A DNA stretch of 11,976 nucleotides from JACOTK01 sp038256565. Lineage in GTDB: Bacteria > Actinomycetota > Acidimicrobiia > Acidimicrobiales > CADCSY01. Under the pieces are notes generated by a model that was not told the origin of the DNA, made no database searches, and saw only the letters and a list, made by a program, of their open reading frames with translations. The stretch is from contig JBBSKG010000082.1 of NCBI GenBank assembly GCA_038256565.1, positions 1-11,976 on the forward strand, given 5' to 3'. Made by a program: the position numbers and the translations under genes. This document shows, in pieces, positions 1-6,532 of this stretch. Numbering within the stretch: position 1 is the stretch's first letter; the number at the start of each line of letters is the position of its first letter.

Positions 1-1
1 C

Positions 2-82
2 ACAAACGCCTGCCCCCGCGGCATCAAGATCACCCAAGCCATCCAAGAAGTAAAACGGGCAATCCTCTACGACCAGATCTAG
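2..82 (+). CDS. sdhB: Succinate dehydrogenase/fumarate reductase iron-sulfur subunit, C-terminal fragment
   Basis: The window opens inside a reading frame that ends at TAG 80-82; only 26 codons are present (TNACPRGIKITQAIQEVKRA then ILYDQI). The Cys-Pro-Arg-Gly-Ile block followed by IT.AI.EVKRA matches the end of SdhB/FrdB proteins, where the last cluster-ligand cysteine is followed by Pro and a short C-terminal helix. The protein carries the Fe-S clusters that pass electrons from the flavoprotein subunit to quinone in TCA-cycle complex II at the membrane. The rest of the gene lies upstream of the window. A hairpin with a T-rich tail follows within 2 nt of the stop, so this is probably the last gene of an sdh operon. 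The fragment is short, so the family call rests on this one motif. Confidence 0.72.
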   Translation, partial: TNACPRGIKITQAIQEVKRAILYDQI

Positions 83-83
83 C

Positions 84-126
84 AGGACTTCGTTTAACGA
101 ACTCCGAAGACCTCGTTTTTGTTTTT
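84..126 (+). terminator. Rho-independent terminator after sdhB
   Basis: The arms 84-92 (aggacttcg) and 105-113 (cgaagacct) pair over 9 positions with one A·A mismatch around a 12-nt loop. A T-rich run at 116-126 (ttttgttttt) follows. It starts 2 nt after the sdhB stop codon and faces the right way to end that operon. Confidence 0.65.
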
Positions 127-159
127 GCAATCACACAAATAGCTGGCCAGTCGCGTGAT

Positions 160-255
160 ATGTTGCTCAAAGAAGGAGTGACAAGAGTCACTGGCGAATA
201 CTCTGGATGTCCCAGCAGCGCCACAACTCACCCCACTTGGCTGGTTTATTCATGA
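160..255 (+). other. Possible 31-codon leader ORF coupled to the next gene
   Basis: ATG 160 opens a 31-codon frame (MLLKEGVTRVTG...) that ends at TGA 253-255. This stop overlaps the ATG at 252 of the downstream gene as ATGA, the layout of translationally coupled genes. Neither candidate start of the downstream gene (207, 252) has a Shine-Dalgarno sequence close by. The only strong one, aaggag at 173-178, lies inside this ORF and next to a 6-bp hairpin (agtgac/gtcact, 177-192). The peptide resembles nothing I recognise, and the overlap could be chance. Confidence 0.2.
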
Positions 256-1598
256 TAAAAACCCCCCGCTTGCCGGCCTGGCTTGCAAATAGCACCCGTT
301 GCGCAACCCTCTTGATGGTTGTGTCACTGTTGATTGCCACAAGTGGAACGGTTCTTGCCTTATCGCATACCTCGCTGGCCTCGGCTCCTGATTCAGATCT
401 TGCACTCAGCCGAGTTTCCGAGCACCTCCTTCCTCCTGATACGACTCCGGCACCGAGTGCTCCTCAAACGATTAGTCCTTCTGTTAACGAAATAGCTCTT
501 CCTGCCCCATCTGCAGACTCCGTCCCTCCCACGACGCTTGCTCCTATTTCCTCCAAGGTTTCTGCTGCCAGCCGTCCCCAAAGTGCAGCGCTTTTAGGCC
601 GAGGTGCTCTCCCCGTGGGCAAAGGCATGTGGCTCTACCTTCCAGAACGGGTTGAGGGTGGCAATGTCGATGCACTCGTGGCACGAGCAACTTCCGTTGG
701 CCTTACCCACATCTATGTGCGCATGGGGTCATCACGCTCTGGCTTTTACGCTGGCCCTTATCTCGACCAATTGCTCGGCAAGGCTCACGCTGCGGGCATT
801 CGTGTGTATGGCTGGGACTTTCCCTATCTCGAAAACATCAATGTTGATATCGATCGTGCCTTGTCAGCTATGTTGCACACCACACCCGATGGTCATCGCA
901 TCGACGGCTTTGCGCCAGACATCGAAACTACTTCTGAAGGCACCAACCTCAGTGCAGAGACCGCCGGGGCCTACAGCGAGCAACTTCGAGCGGCAGTAGG
1001 CACTGGCTATCCACTAATTGCTGTAGTGCCTCGACCTTCGTCATACATGAAGGTAATTTTCCCTTATCAGGCAATCATTCCTCATTACGACGCCGTTGCC
1101 CCAATGGTTTATTGGCTTAACCGCCAGCCTGAAACCGATGCCGGATCAGCCGTGGCATATTTCCGTGACCTCTTTGGCAAGCCTGTTATCCCTGTAGGTC
1201 AGGCATATGACGGCGGACCAGAAGGCGGACGCCCTGGACCTCCACCGCCTGATGAGATCAACCGTTTCCTCGTTGCTTCTGAAAAAGCAGGCGCTATCGG
1301 AGCTTCCTTTTGGTCATGGCAACACGCCGACCAACTCATATGGGACGCAATTCAGGCCGCCCCACAATTCCTCTGGGCACCCAAGCCCCCTGCTGAACTA
1401 AGTGCAAGCCAAATTCGTGCGCTTCAATCACTGCTTGCACAACTCGGCTATTCGGTAGTTCCAACTGCCGCATGGGACGAATCAACAACCGCTGCAGTTT
1501 CTGCAGTGCAAAAGTCCCACTCCCTTAGTGTCACCGGCACTCTCGACCCAGCCACCATCGCCGCCCTTCTAATGCCCATATCCCCACCCCTGCCCTAA
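252..1598 (+). CDS. Secreted TIM-barrel glycoside-hydrolase-like protein with peptidoglycan-binding domain
   Basis: Counting from ATG 252 (448 aa), the protein starts with a basic n-region and a hydrophobic stretch (LLMVVSLLIATSGTVLA), a classic signal peptide. A Pro/Ser/Ala-rich linker of about 70 residues follows. From GMWLYLPERVEGG onward it looks like a (beta/alpha)8 glycoside-hydrolase-like fold, with strand-like pieces THIYVRMG, IRVYGWDF, DGFAPDIET, LIAVVPRP, YDAVAPMVYW and GASFWSWQHAD. The acidic pair in DGFAPDIET is a reasonable catalytic candidate. The last ~55 residues (QIRALQSLLAQLGY ... TGTLDPATIAALL) match a PG_binding_1 repeat, which anchors proteins to peptidoglycan. It is probably exported to act on, or be tethered to, the cell wall; the substrate is unknown. 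An alternative ATG at 207 would add 15 residues. I prefer 252 because it gives a compact signal peptide and overlaps a leader ORF stop. Neither start has a good ribosome binding site. Confidence 0.7.
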   Translation: MIKTPRLPAWLANSTRCATLLMVVSLLIATSGTVLALSHTSLASAPDSDLALSRVSEHLLPPDTTPAPSAPQTISPSVNEIALPAPSADSVPPTTLAPISSKVSAASRPQSAALLGRGALPVGKGMWLYLPERVEGGNVDALVARATSVGLTHIYVRMGSSRSGFYAGPYLDQLLGKAHAAGIRVYGWDFPYLENINVDIDRALSAMLHTTPDGHRIDGFAPDIETTSEGTNLSAETAGAYSEQLRAAVGTGYPLIAVVPRPSSYMKVIFPYQAIIPHYDAVAPMVYWLNRQPETDAGSAVAYFRDLFGKPVIPVGQAYDGGPEGGRPGPPPPDEINRFLVASEKAGAIGASFWSWQHADQLIWDAIQAAPQFLWAPKPPAELSASQIRALQSLLAQLGYSVVPTAAWDESTTAAVSAVQKSHSLSVTGTLDPATIAALLMPISPPLP

Positions 1599-1665
1599 CC
1601 CTCGTCAAGCCTCAGTAAGTAACTCGCAAGGGCATTCCCCCTCGTGATCGCGGTGTATGGCTTTC

Positions 1666-2149
1666 TCAGTGAACGGTTAGCCCAAATAGTTGCGCTACTG
1701 CGAGTAAGTCTGTGTTGGTTTTTTCAATCGATAACCGTTCAGTCACACGAATGATTGTGCGATCAAAAATTGCCCAACACTCAAAACTTTCTCGCTAACG
1801 AGATACGTAACGAATACCACTCGATGATCCGTTTAATAACTCTCCGGAAGCGCCAACCACTGGCAATGCCTCCAGGTTGCATCTTTCCGTCTTCCCAGTC
1901 TCGTCTTACGAGGTCGACCAAGTTGGGATTCGGCCTAAAGCGTGCCAACGTCTCTGCAAAACACGCTTCAAGGGTTGACCCGAAATAAGTGGTTTCGTAG
2001 TCAGCATTAAATGAGTCAAACCGATTTCTACCGAAGGGGTTATTGTCGTCAACTCTCTTAAGGAGGGAGGAATCACCACGGGACTCGCGACTAACACTCC
2101 AAATGCCATCTTTGGAAGGAGTGGCTATAGCGATCTCGCTATGCAGCAT
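1666..2149 (-). pseudogene. RES-domain toxin (NAD+-degrading type), broken
   Basis: Reading from ATG 2149, the frame gives DGIWSVSR, NPFGRNRFDS, TTYFGSTLEACFAETLARFRP and DWEDGKMQPGG, the N-terminal half of a RES-domain protein (R...RFD...Y...E). That frame runs off into a stop at 1781. The C-terminal half is in another frame: GIRYVSR, then TAG at 1795-1797, then RESFECWAIFDR and DLLAVAQLFGLTVH, ending at TGA 1666-1668. Comparing the halves with the family as I know it, the ~60 residues that normally lie between the W-R-x-x-R block and GIRYVSR are missing. The gene thus has an internal deletion, a frameshift and a nonsense codon and cannot make a whole toxin. Intact RES toxins degrade or phosphorolyse NAD+. 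The start overlaps the 3' end of the upstream antitoxin gene by 11 nt, the usual antitoxin-toxin order. Confidence 0.75.
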
Positions 2150-2522
2150 CAATAAAAGACCGGGCCGCCGCCAGAACTGCCTTACTGTCGCCAGATGCAA
2201 TCACGTCTGCCGGGGCTTCATCATCGAGTTGAGGGTTCATTCCTATGAACCAAGCCCGAACGGTGTGATCGTCGTCACCGCTAAGAAGGAGACGAGCTAC
2301 TTGGTATGCGACGCGCAAGCGTCGTTCGGAATCATCTCTAGGCAACGAACTTCCCGACTTCCAACGGCTGATCGTTGAAACATCGGCACCGACCATGTGA
2401 GCAGTCAAAGGAGCCCCAAGAAGATCAACCAGAAAGCCTGTGATGGAGCTAACGGACTCGGACACAGACTGACGATGCGCCTGCTGACTCGCTAATGACG
2501 CTGATTGGACTTCGCCCGTCAT
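2139..2522 (-). CDS. Xre/MbcA/ParS-type antitoxin
   Basis: This 127-residue protein has an Xre-like DNA-binding region in its middle (roughly residues 35-80, GAPLTAHMVGADVSTISRWKSG then RVAYQVARLL). Its C-terminal part (VRAWFIGMNPQLDDEAPADVI, then AVLAAARSFIDAA) matches the MbcA/ParS/Xre toxin-binding domain: W, N-P-x-L-D, P-x-x-V-I and a final Ala-rich helix. Such antitoxins block their RES toxin by plugging its NAD+ site and repress their own promoter. The partner gene directly downstream is the broken RES toxin, overlapping by 11 nt. This frame has no visible lesion, so it may survive as an orphan repressor or simply be decaying more slowly. No Shine-Dalgarno sequence precedes ATG 2522; a TATAAG on the minus strand (2534-2539) ends 11 nt upstream, so a near-leaderless transcript is possible. 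Confidence 0.75.
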   Translation of the reverse strand: MTGEVQSASLASQQAHRQSVSESVSSITGFLVDLLGAPLTAHMVGADVSTISRWKSGSSLPRDDSERRLRVAYQVARLLLSGDDDHTVRAWFIGMNPQLDDEAPADVIASGDSKAVLAAARSFIDAA

Positions 2523-2524
2523 AT

Positions 2525-2601
2525 GTCGACCAACTTATATGGGACGCTGGGAAGCTAAAGCCCCCTTCTGGTGCCCATTTCCCCACCCCTGCCCTAACCC
2601 T
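2525..2601 (+). pseudogene. Shrunken second copy of the 3' end of the hydrolase-like gene
   Basis: Three collinear blocks match the end of the gene at 252-1598. 2525-2547 matches 1326-1348 at 21 of 23 positions (encodes DQLIWDA). 2558-2566 matches 1383-1391 exactly (Lys-Pro-Pro codons). 2563-2601 matches 1564-1602 at 36 of 39 positions and includes the last codons, the stop and the 4 nt after it. The sequence between these blocks is deleted, about 200 bp in total, and the last block is out of frame with the first. It is a non-coding relic of a duplication. The promoter of the antitoxin gene, if local, would lie within it. Confidence 0.8.
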
Positions 2602-2615
2602 TTACCGAACTTATT

Positions 2616-2654
2616 TTCCGTAACTCGAGGGGGTTTACTTCCGTAACTCGAGGG
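2616..2654. repeat. 16-bp direct repeat at the 3' end of the DUF7064-like gene
   Basis: ttccgtaactcgaggg occurs at 2616-2631 and again at 2639-2654, a 23-nt period. The second copy encodes the last residues of the minus-strand gene (LELRK and stop); the first lies just past its stop codon. A looser match (taactcgcaaggg) follows the hydrolase gene near 1619-1631, in the position expected if the duplicated 3' end carried some downstream sequence with it. Confidence 0.6.
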
Positions 2655-3552
2655 ATGGGCTGGACCACTCTAGCCAGGCCGTTCCGTGGGCTCCGTGGGA
2701 GGTAGTTATATCTAATAGGTGACGTTCTACCTGTTGAGGGCTCATATTTTGCAAAGCTGGAAGCAAGACTGGGGCTCTGTGTTTTGGAGCAAAATGGAGT
2801 TCGACATCGCCTAATTGAAAAGATTGGGGAAGTGTAGATAGATCGGGACACCAGGTTGGCTGGCCAGCAAAGCATGCGGTCCCATCAGGGTTGAGTTGCC
2901 AGGTGGTGCCGTCATCAAGTGTGCCTCCGCCCCAACACCATGCCCCAGCTCGCCAAGGCGGAAAACCCCAGATGTGTTGGCGTTGGCCCCAGCCGTCGAT
3001 GGCTAAGGTCTCCGAGCCAATCAGCACTTCACCATGCACGCGACACATCATTTGGTAACCCTTGAGATTAGGTAACTCGAAACTTGCTACTGGCCAGGTT
3101 GTTTCCCATTCGAGATCAAAGCCCATTCCAGTACGATCACCCCGTGCTTGGCCAAGTGCCTCTTTGGGGTCATCAAGCTCAATGGCAAATGCTTCTAGGC
3201 CGACCGACCAATGGTCAAAAGGCGTTTCACATACGGCATCAGCCCATAGTCCTTCGCCCCTCACGCCAATGCTGTCGGTCTCACGCACAAGCGGAACTTC
3301 ATGATCTACAAGGTGAACAAGAGGGTGACCCTTGCGAACCAAACACCCCCAGACGGGGGCAAGCCCTTGAGAGGGTTGACGACCAAGGCGCAGACTTGCC
3401 CCAACATCGCCGTCAGTCGAGATGAAATCGAAGTGCCATGATTCTTCCCAGTCACCTTCCAAACCGTCCAGCGAATCATCCTTAAGACGGTGTCTACCCT
3501 CATCGCTGGCAACAAGGCCATCTGGCAAAGAGCGTGCAGAGCCAGTAGCCAT
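2635..3552 (-). CDS. DUF7064/AttH-like (lipocalin-fold-like) protein
   Basis: A 305-residue cytoplasmic-looking protein with no signal peptide or membrane segment. Recognisable blocks in order are ESWHFDFIS (about 35-45), VDHEVPL, RGEGLWADAVCETPFDHWSVGLEA, GDRTGMGFDLEWET, CRVHGEVLIG and GWGQRQHIWG. These are typical of actinobacterial proteins assigned to DUF7064/DUF7065, which resemble the AttH/CrtC-type double lipocalin fold. No catalytic role is established that I know of; a link to lipid, terpenoid or sterol-like ligands is inference, strengthened by the divergent SCP2-type gene. ATG 3552 is chosen because the longer start at 3579 would eat into nearly all of the divergent gap. No clear Shine-Dalgarno sequence is seen. 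The final codons are duplicated as a 16-bp direct repeat. Confidence 0.65.
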   Translation of the reverse strand: MATGSARSLPDGLVASDEGRHRLKDDSLDGLEGDWEESWHFDFISTDGDVGASLRLGRQPSQGLAPVWGCLVRKGHPLVHLVDHEVPLVRETDSIGVRGEGLWADAVCETPFDHWSVGLEAFAIELDDPKEALGQARGDRTGMGFDLEWETTWPVASFELPNLKGYQMMCRVHGEVLIGSETLAIDGWGQRQHIWGFPPWRAGAWCWGGGTLDDGTTWQLNPDGTACFAGQPTWCPDLSTLPQSFQLGDVELHFAPKHRAPVLLPALQNMSPQQVERHLLDITTSHGAHGTAWLEWSSPSLELRK

Positions 3553-3589
3553 GGTTGGATCGTACCGGCATGCAAACATGGGGCATGCC
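3553..3589. promoter_or_regulatory. Short divergent start region with paired GCATGC palindromes
   Basis: Only 32 bp separate ATG 3552 (minus) from ATG 3585 (plus). Two GCATGC palindromes lie at 3568-3573 and 3583-3588, 15 bp apart, the second covering the plus-strand start codon (GGCATGCC). The spacing would place both on roughly neighbouring turns of the helix, so they could be an operator that controls both genes. No convincing -10/-35 boxes were found, so promoters must overlap the genes. Confidence 0.25.
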
Positions 3590-3974
3590 TCGATTCCTAA
3601 GCCCTGAGTGGATTGCCCAAGCTCATGCTGCCGCCCAAGTCAGTAAGACCCTTGCCGAAGCCACGGCTAGCGTAAAGATAACGATTCAACAAAACGTGAC
3701 GGGCACGCCCGATGGCGATATTCACTACGTCATTCGTGTCGACCATGGCAAGGTGGAGATCGCCGAAGGCATTGACTCTCAAGCCACCATTTCATTCACC
3801 CAAGATTGGGAAACTGGCGTAGGCATGAGCAACGGAAGCCTCTCGGCTCAAGACGCTTTCACCGCCGGACATCTCCGAGTCGGCGGTGACATCCAAGCGA
3901 TGATGGAAGTACAAGACGCTTTCGCCGAGCTAGACGATGTATTCGTCGAACTCCGCATCACCACTACTTATTGA
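3585..3974 (+). CDS. SCP2 sterol-binding domain protein
   Basis: 129 residues forming a single SCP2-type domain. It opens with FLSPEWIAQAHAAAQ, continues with GTPDGDIHYVIRVDHGKVEIAEG and ISFTQDWETGVGMSNG, then SLSAQDAFTAGHLRVGGDIQAMM and a short C-terminal strand. SCP2 domains bind hydrophobic ligands such as fatty acyl or sterol-like molecules in a pocket; in Actinobacteria they often sit near lipid or steroid metabolism genes. No signal peptide is present, so it acts in the cytosol. The family pattern begins near residue 4 (FLSPEWI), which favours ATG 3585 over the upstream in-frame ATG 3570 or TTG 3555. It diverges from the DUF7064-like gene and converges on mdh with 31 bp between stop codons and no obvious terminator. 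Confidence 0.75.
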   Translation: MPRFLSPEWIAQAHAAAQVSKTLAEATASVKITIQQNVTGTPDGDIHYVIRVDHGKVEIAEGIDSQATISFTQDWETGVGMSNGSLSAQDAFTAGHLRVGGDIQAMMEVQDAFAELDDVFVELRITTTY

Positions 3975-4005
3975 AAGCGGTCAAAGACTCACTTAGGACC
4001 CGTCC

Positions 4006-4995
4006 TTAACCGAGGAGGCCTAGGCCCTGTACTGCTTCGCGTTCCTCGACTAGTTCGGCTGCTGATGCGTCAATGCGAGTTCGGGAGAACTCGTTGATTT
4101 CAAGCCCTTGCACGATGCTCCATTTGCCGCCGGAGGTGGTGACTGGGAATGACGAGATGATGCCTTCTGGCACGCCGTAAGAACCGTCGGAACATACTGC
4201 CATCGATACCCAGCTATTGGCAGGAGTGCCCGCAACCCAATCACGCACATGGTCAGATGCAGACGAGGCCGCAGATGCCGCAGATGAACTTCCCCGAGCC
4301 TCAATAATGGCTGCGCCACGTTGTTGCACTGTGGGGATGAAATCTTTTTCTAGCCAACTCTCATCGTTGATGAGTTCGGCAGCGTTCTTTCCGTCAACTT
4401 CAGCGTGGAAGATGTCTGGGTACTGGGTTGCAGAGTGGTTGCCCCAAATCGTCATGCGAGTGATGTCAGCCGTGGGCGTGTCGGTCTTAGCCGAAAGCTG
4501 TGCCAACGCACGATTGTGGTCAAGGCGGGTCATGGCGGTGAAACGACTTGAGTCGATAGCAGGGGCGTTACGCATGGCAATCAAGCAGTTTGTGTTGGCG
4601 GGGTTACCGACCACGAGCACCTTGATGTCATCGGCAGCATTGGCCGAAAGCGCCTTGCCCTGAACCGTGAAGATGGCACCGTTGGCCTCTAGCAACTCAG
4701 AACGCTCCATGCCCTTGGTGCGAGGACGAGAGCCAACCAGCATCGCTATATTTGCACCCTCGAAAGCACGATTGGCATCGTCAGTTTGCACGATTCCTGC
4801 CAATAACGGAAACGCACAGTCGTCAAGCTCCATGGCGACGCCAGCGAGTGAGGGAAGCGCTGGAGTGATCTCTAACAGTTGCAAAATCACGGGCTGATCG
4901 GGGCCCAACATGGCTCCAGAAGCGATCCTAAAAAGCAGGCTGTAGCCAATCTGGCCAGCAGCTCCGGTAACAGCGACACGAACGGGAGGTTTCAC
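4006..4995 (-). CDS. mdh: Malate dehydrogenase (NAD+)
   Basis: This 329-residue enzyme interconverts malate and oxaloacetate in the TCA cycle. It has the Rossmann loop VTGAAGQIG (about 9-17) and Glu42 after the second strand (QLLEI), which favours NAD+. The mobile-loop arginines lie in SRPRTKGMER (Arg92, Arg98), followed by NPANTN (131-136), TRLDHNRA with Arg157/Asp159, and catalytic His187 in IWGNHS. The length is normal for the 325-330 aa cytosolic-type MDH group. The start is GTG at 4995, preceded by aggag about 8 nt upstream on the minus strand. It is the last gene of the minus-strand series; 118 bp separate it from the aldehyde dehydrogenase gene, enough for its own promoter. Confidence 0.95.
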   Translation of the reverse strand: MKPPVRVAVTGAAGQIGYSLLFRIASGAMLGPDQPVILQLLEITPALPSLAGVAMELDDCAFPLLAGIVQTDDANRAFEGANIAMLVGSRPRTKGMERSELLEANGAIFTVQGKALSANAADDIKVLVVGNPANTNCLIAMRNAPAIDSSRFTAMTRLDHNRALAQLSAKTDTPTADITRMTIWGNHSATQYPDIFHAEVDGKNAAELINDESWLEKDFIPTVQQRGAAIIEARGSSSAASAASSASDHVRDWVAGTPANSWVSMAVCSDGSYGVPEGIISSFPVTTSGGKWSIVQGLEINEFSRTRIDASAAELVEEREAVQGLGLLG

Positions 4996-5113
4996 GTCAG
5001 TACTCCTAAATGAAAGGGAAAGATCAGCAACAATGAGAACCTAGCGACTTTACCCTTCGAGTAGAAATACGACCTTTTCGCTCAGACCCCGCCGACTAAC
5101 AGACTCAGGCAAC

Positions 5114-6532
5114 TCAGAGCATCAAGGCTTTTACTTCGAGGAACTCCTCCAGGCCGTGCACACCAAGCTCACGACCGTGACCTGACTGCTTATAGCCACC
5201 AAAGGGTGCCATAGGGTTGAAGCTGCCGTCATTGACTGTGACTTGCCCGGCATCAATTCGCTTGGCGACGCGGGTAGCACGCTCTTTGTCGGCGCTGTAC
5301 ACCCCGGCGTGTAGGCCGTAGATGGTGTCATTAGCAATACGGATGGCATCTTCTTCATCGTCGTAAGGAAGAATCGACAGCACCGGCCCAAAGATTTCTT
5401 CCCGGGCAATAGTCATGTCGTTAGTCACGTTTGAAAACACTGTGGGTTTTACGAAATAACCCTTGTCGAGACCTTCTGGCTGTTCAACGCCACCGGTAAC
5501 CAACGTTGCACCTTCATCGATTCCCTTTTGAATATAGGAACGAACCCGGTCTTGTTGAGTCTTCGAAACAAGCGGCCCAAGACGGGTGGTGGGCTCAAGC
5601 GGATCGCCAGGCTTATAAGCCTCAGCGGCAGTCTTTACAAGCGCTACAACCTCGTCTTGTTTGTCACGAGGCACCAGCATGCGAGTCCATGCGATACAGG
5701 TCTGGCCCGAGTTGATATAGCAATTTCCAACTCCAGCCTTGACCGCATCAGCAAGATTGGCGTCATCAAGAATGATGAAGGGCGACTTGCCACCAAGTTC
5801 GAGTGCAACGCGCTTTACCGTTTGCGAAGCAACTTCGCTGACGCGCTTTCCAGCAGCGGTTGAGCCCGTAAAAGAAACCATGTTGACCTCAGGGTGCGCT
5901 GCGATTGCTTCGCCAACGATGGGGCCGGTGCCAGTAACGAGGTTGAACACGCCAGCAGGTAAGCCGACTTCTTCGATGATCTCAGCCAGAATGAACGCAT
6001 TAAGCGGGGCAACTTCGCTTGGCTTGAGCACGACGGTGCAGCCAGCGGCGAGGGCGGGAGCAATCTTGGCGACGATCTGATGGAGGGGGTAATTCCAAGG
6101 TGTGATGCAACCAACGACGCCCATTGGTTCACGCACAATCAGGCTGGAACCGAGCTTTTCTTCAAAGGCGTAGTTCTCCAAGATCGAGGTATAAGACCCC
6201 ATGACCATGGCGGGAAGGCCAGCTTGGACCATGACCGACAAGGTCATGGGCATGCCCATTTCTTGGGAGACCACTTTGCCGATCTCTTGCATGCGAGCCC
6301 CGAGACCTTCTTGGAGACGCTGAATGTACTTGCCACGCTCTTCTCTGGGGGTGGCTGCCCAAGCAGGAAACGCCGCACGCGCCGCACGCGCTGCACGGTC
6401 AACATCTTCAGCTGAACCATTGGGAATATGGCCGATTACCTCTTCGGTGGCCGGGTTGATGACATCGATGGTCCCCTTGCCAGTGGAAGGAACCCAAGCC
6501 CCGTCAATGAAAATATTGTTGTGCTCGTACAT
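5114..6532 (-). CDS. NAD(P)+-dependent aldehyde dehydrogenase family protein
   Basis: 472 residues. The hallmark sites of the superfamily are intact: ITPWNYP with Asn147, KPSE with Lys170, the cofactor loop FTGSTAAGKRV, the general base Glu245 in LELGGKSP, nucleophile Cys279 in NSGQTC, and EEIFGPVL near residue 378. It should oxidise an aldehyde to the acid. The exact substrate cannot be told from sequence; it resembles the broad betaine/medium-chain aldehyde group. ATG 6532 is chosen over the longer ATG 6571 because aaggggg sits 5-6 nt before it and the protein then begins at the usual N-terminal strand (NNIFIDGAWVPS). It lies between icd and mdh, 84 bp after icd, which might hint at a central-carbon role but does not prove one. 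Confidence 0.92.
   Translation of the reverse strand: MYEHNNIFIDGAWVPSTGKGTIDVINPATEEVIGHIPNGSAEDVDRAARAARAAFPAWAATPREERGKYIQRLQEGLGARMQEIGKVVSQEMGMPMTLSVMVQAGLPAMVMGSYTSILENYAFEEKLGSSLIVREPMGVVGCITPWNYPLHQIVAKIAPALAAGCTVVLKPSEVAPLNAFILAEIIEEVGLPAGVFNLVTGTGPIVGEAIAAHPEVNMVSFTGSTAAGKRVSEVASQTVKRVALELGGKSPFIILDDANLADAVKAGVGNCYINSGQTCIAWTRMLVPRDKQDEVVALVKTAAEAYKPGDPLEPTTRLGPLVSKTQQDRVRSYIQKGIDEGATLVTGGVEQPEGLDKGYFVKPTVFSNVTNDMTIAREEIFGPVLSILPYDDEEDAIRIANDTIYGLHAGVYSADKERATRVAKRIDAGQVTVNDGSFNPMAPFGGYKQSGHGRELGVHGLEEFLEVKALML

Noticed and set aside
1781..2200. Taking the 139-codon minus-strand frame as an intact gene
   Set aside because: Its last ~20 codons have no relation to the RES family. The true RES C-terminus (ECWAIFDR ... 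LFGLTVH) is in another frame down to 1666, so the frame is part of a broken gene. The start at 2200 would also lie deep inside the antitoxin gene.
1599..2634. Insertion sequence or integron-like element
   Set aside because: No transposase or integrase frame, terminal inverted repeats or short target-site duplication could be found; only the long degenerate repeat of the hydrolase 3' end flanks the region.
3975..4005. Bidirectional terminator between the SCP2-type gene and mdh
   Set aside because: Only a tiny ggac/gtcc pairing is seen, with no T-run on either strand.
4217..4897. Long plus-strand frames across mdh
   Set aside because: They are shadows of a gene with complete MDH motifs on the minus strand and show no recognisable protein features.
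6370..6400. Repeated gccgcacgc units in the aldehyde dehydrogenase gene
   Set aside because: They encode an Ala/Arg-rich helix (AARAARAARAAF) common in this part of ALDH proteins of GC-rich bacteria; no separate function is implied.
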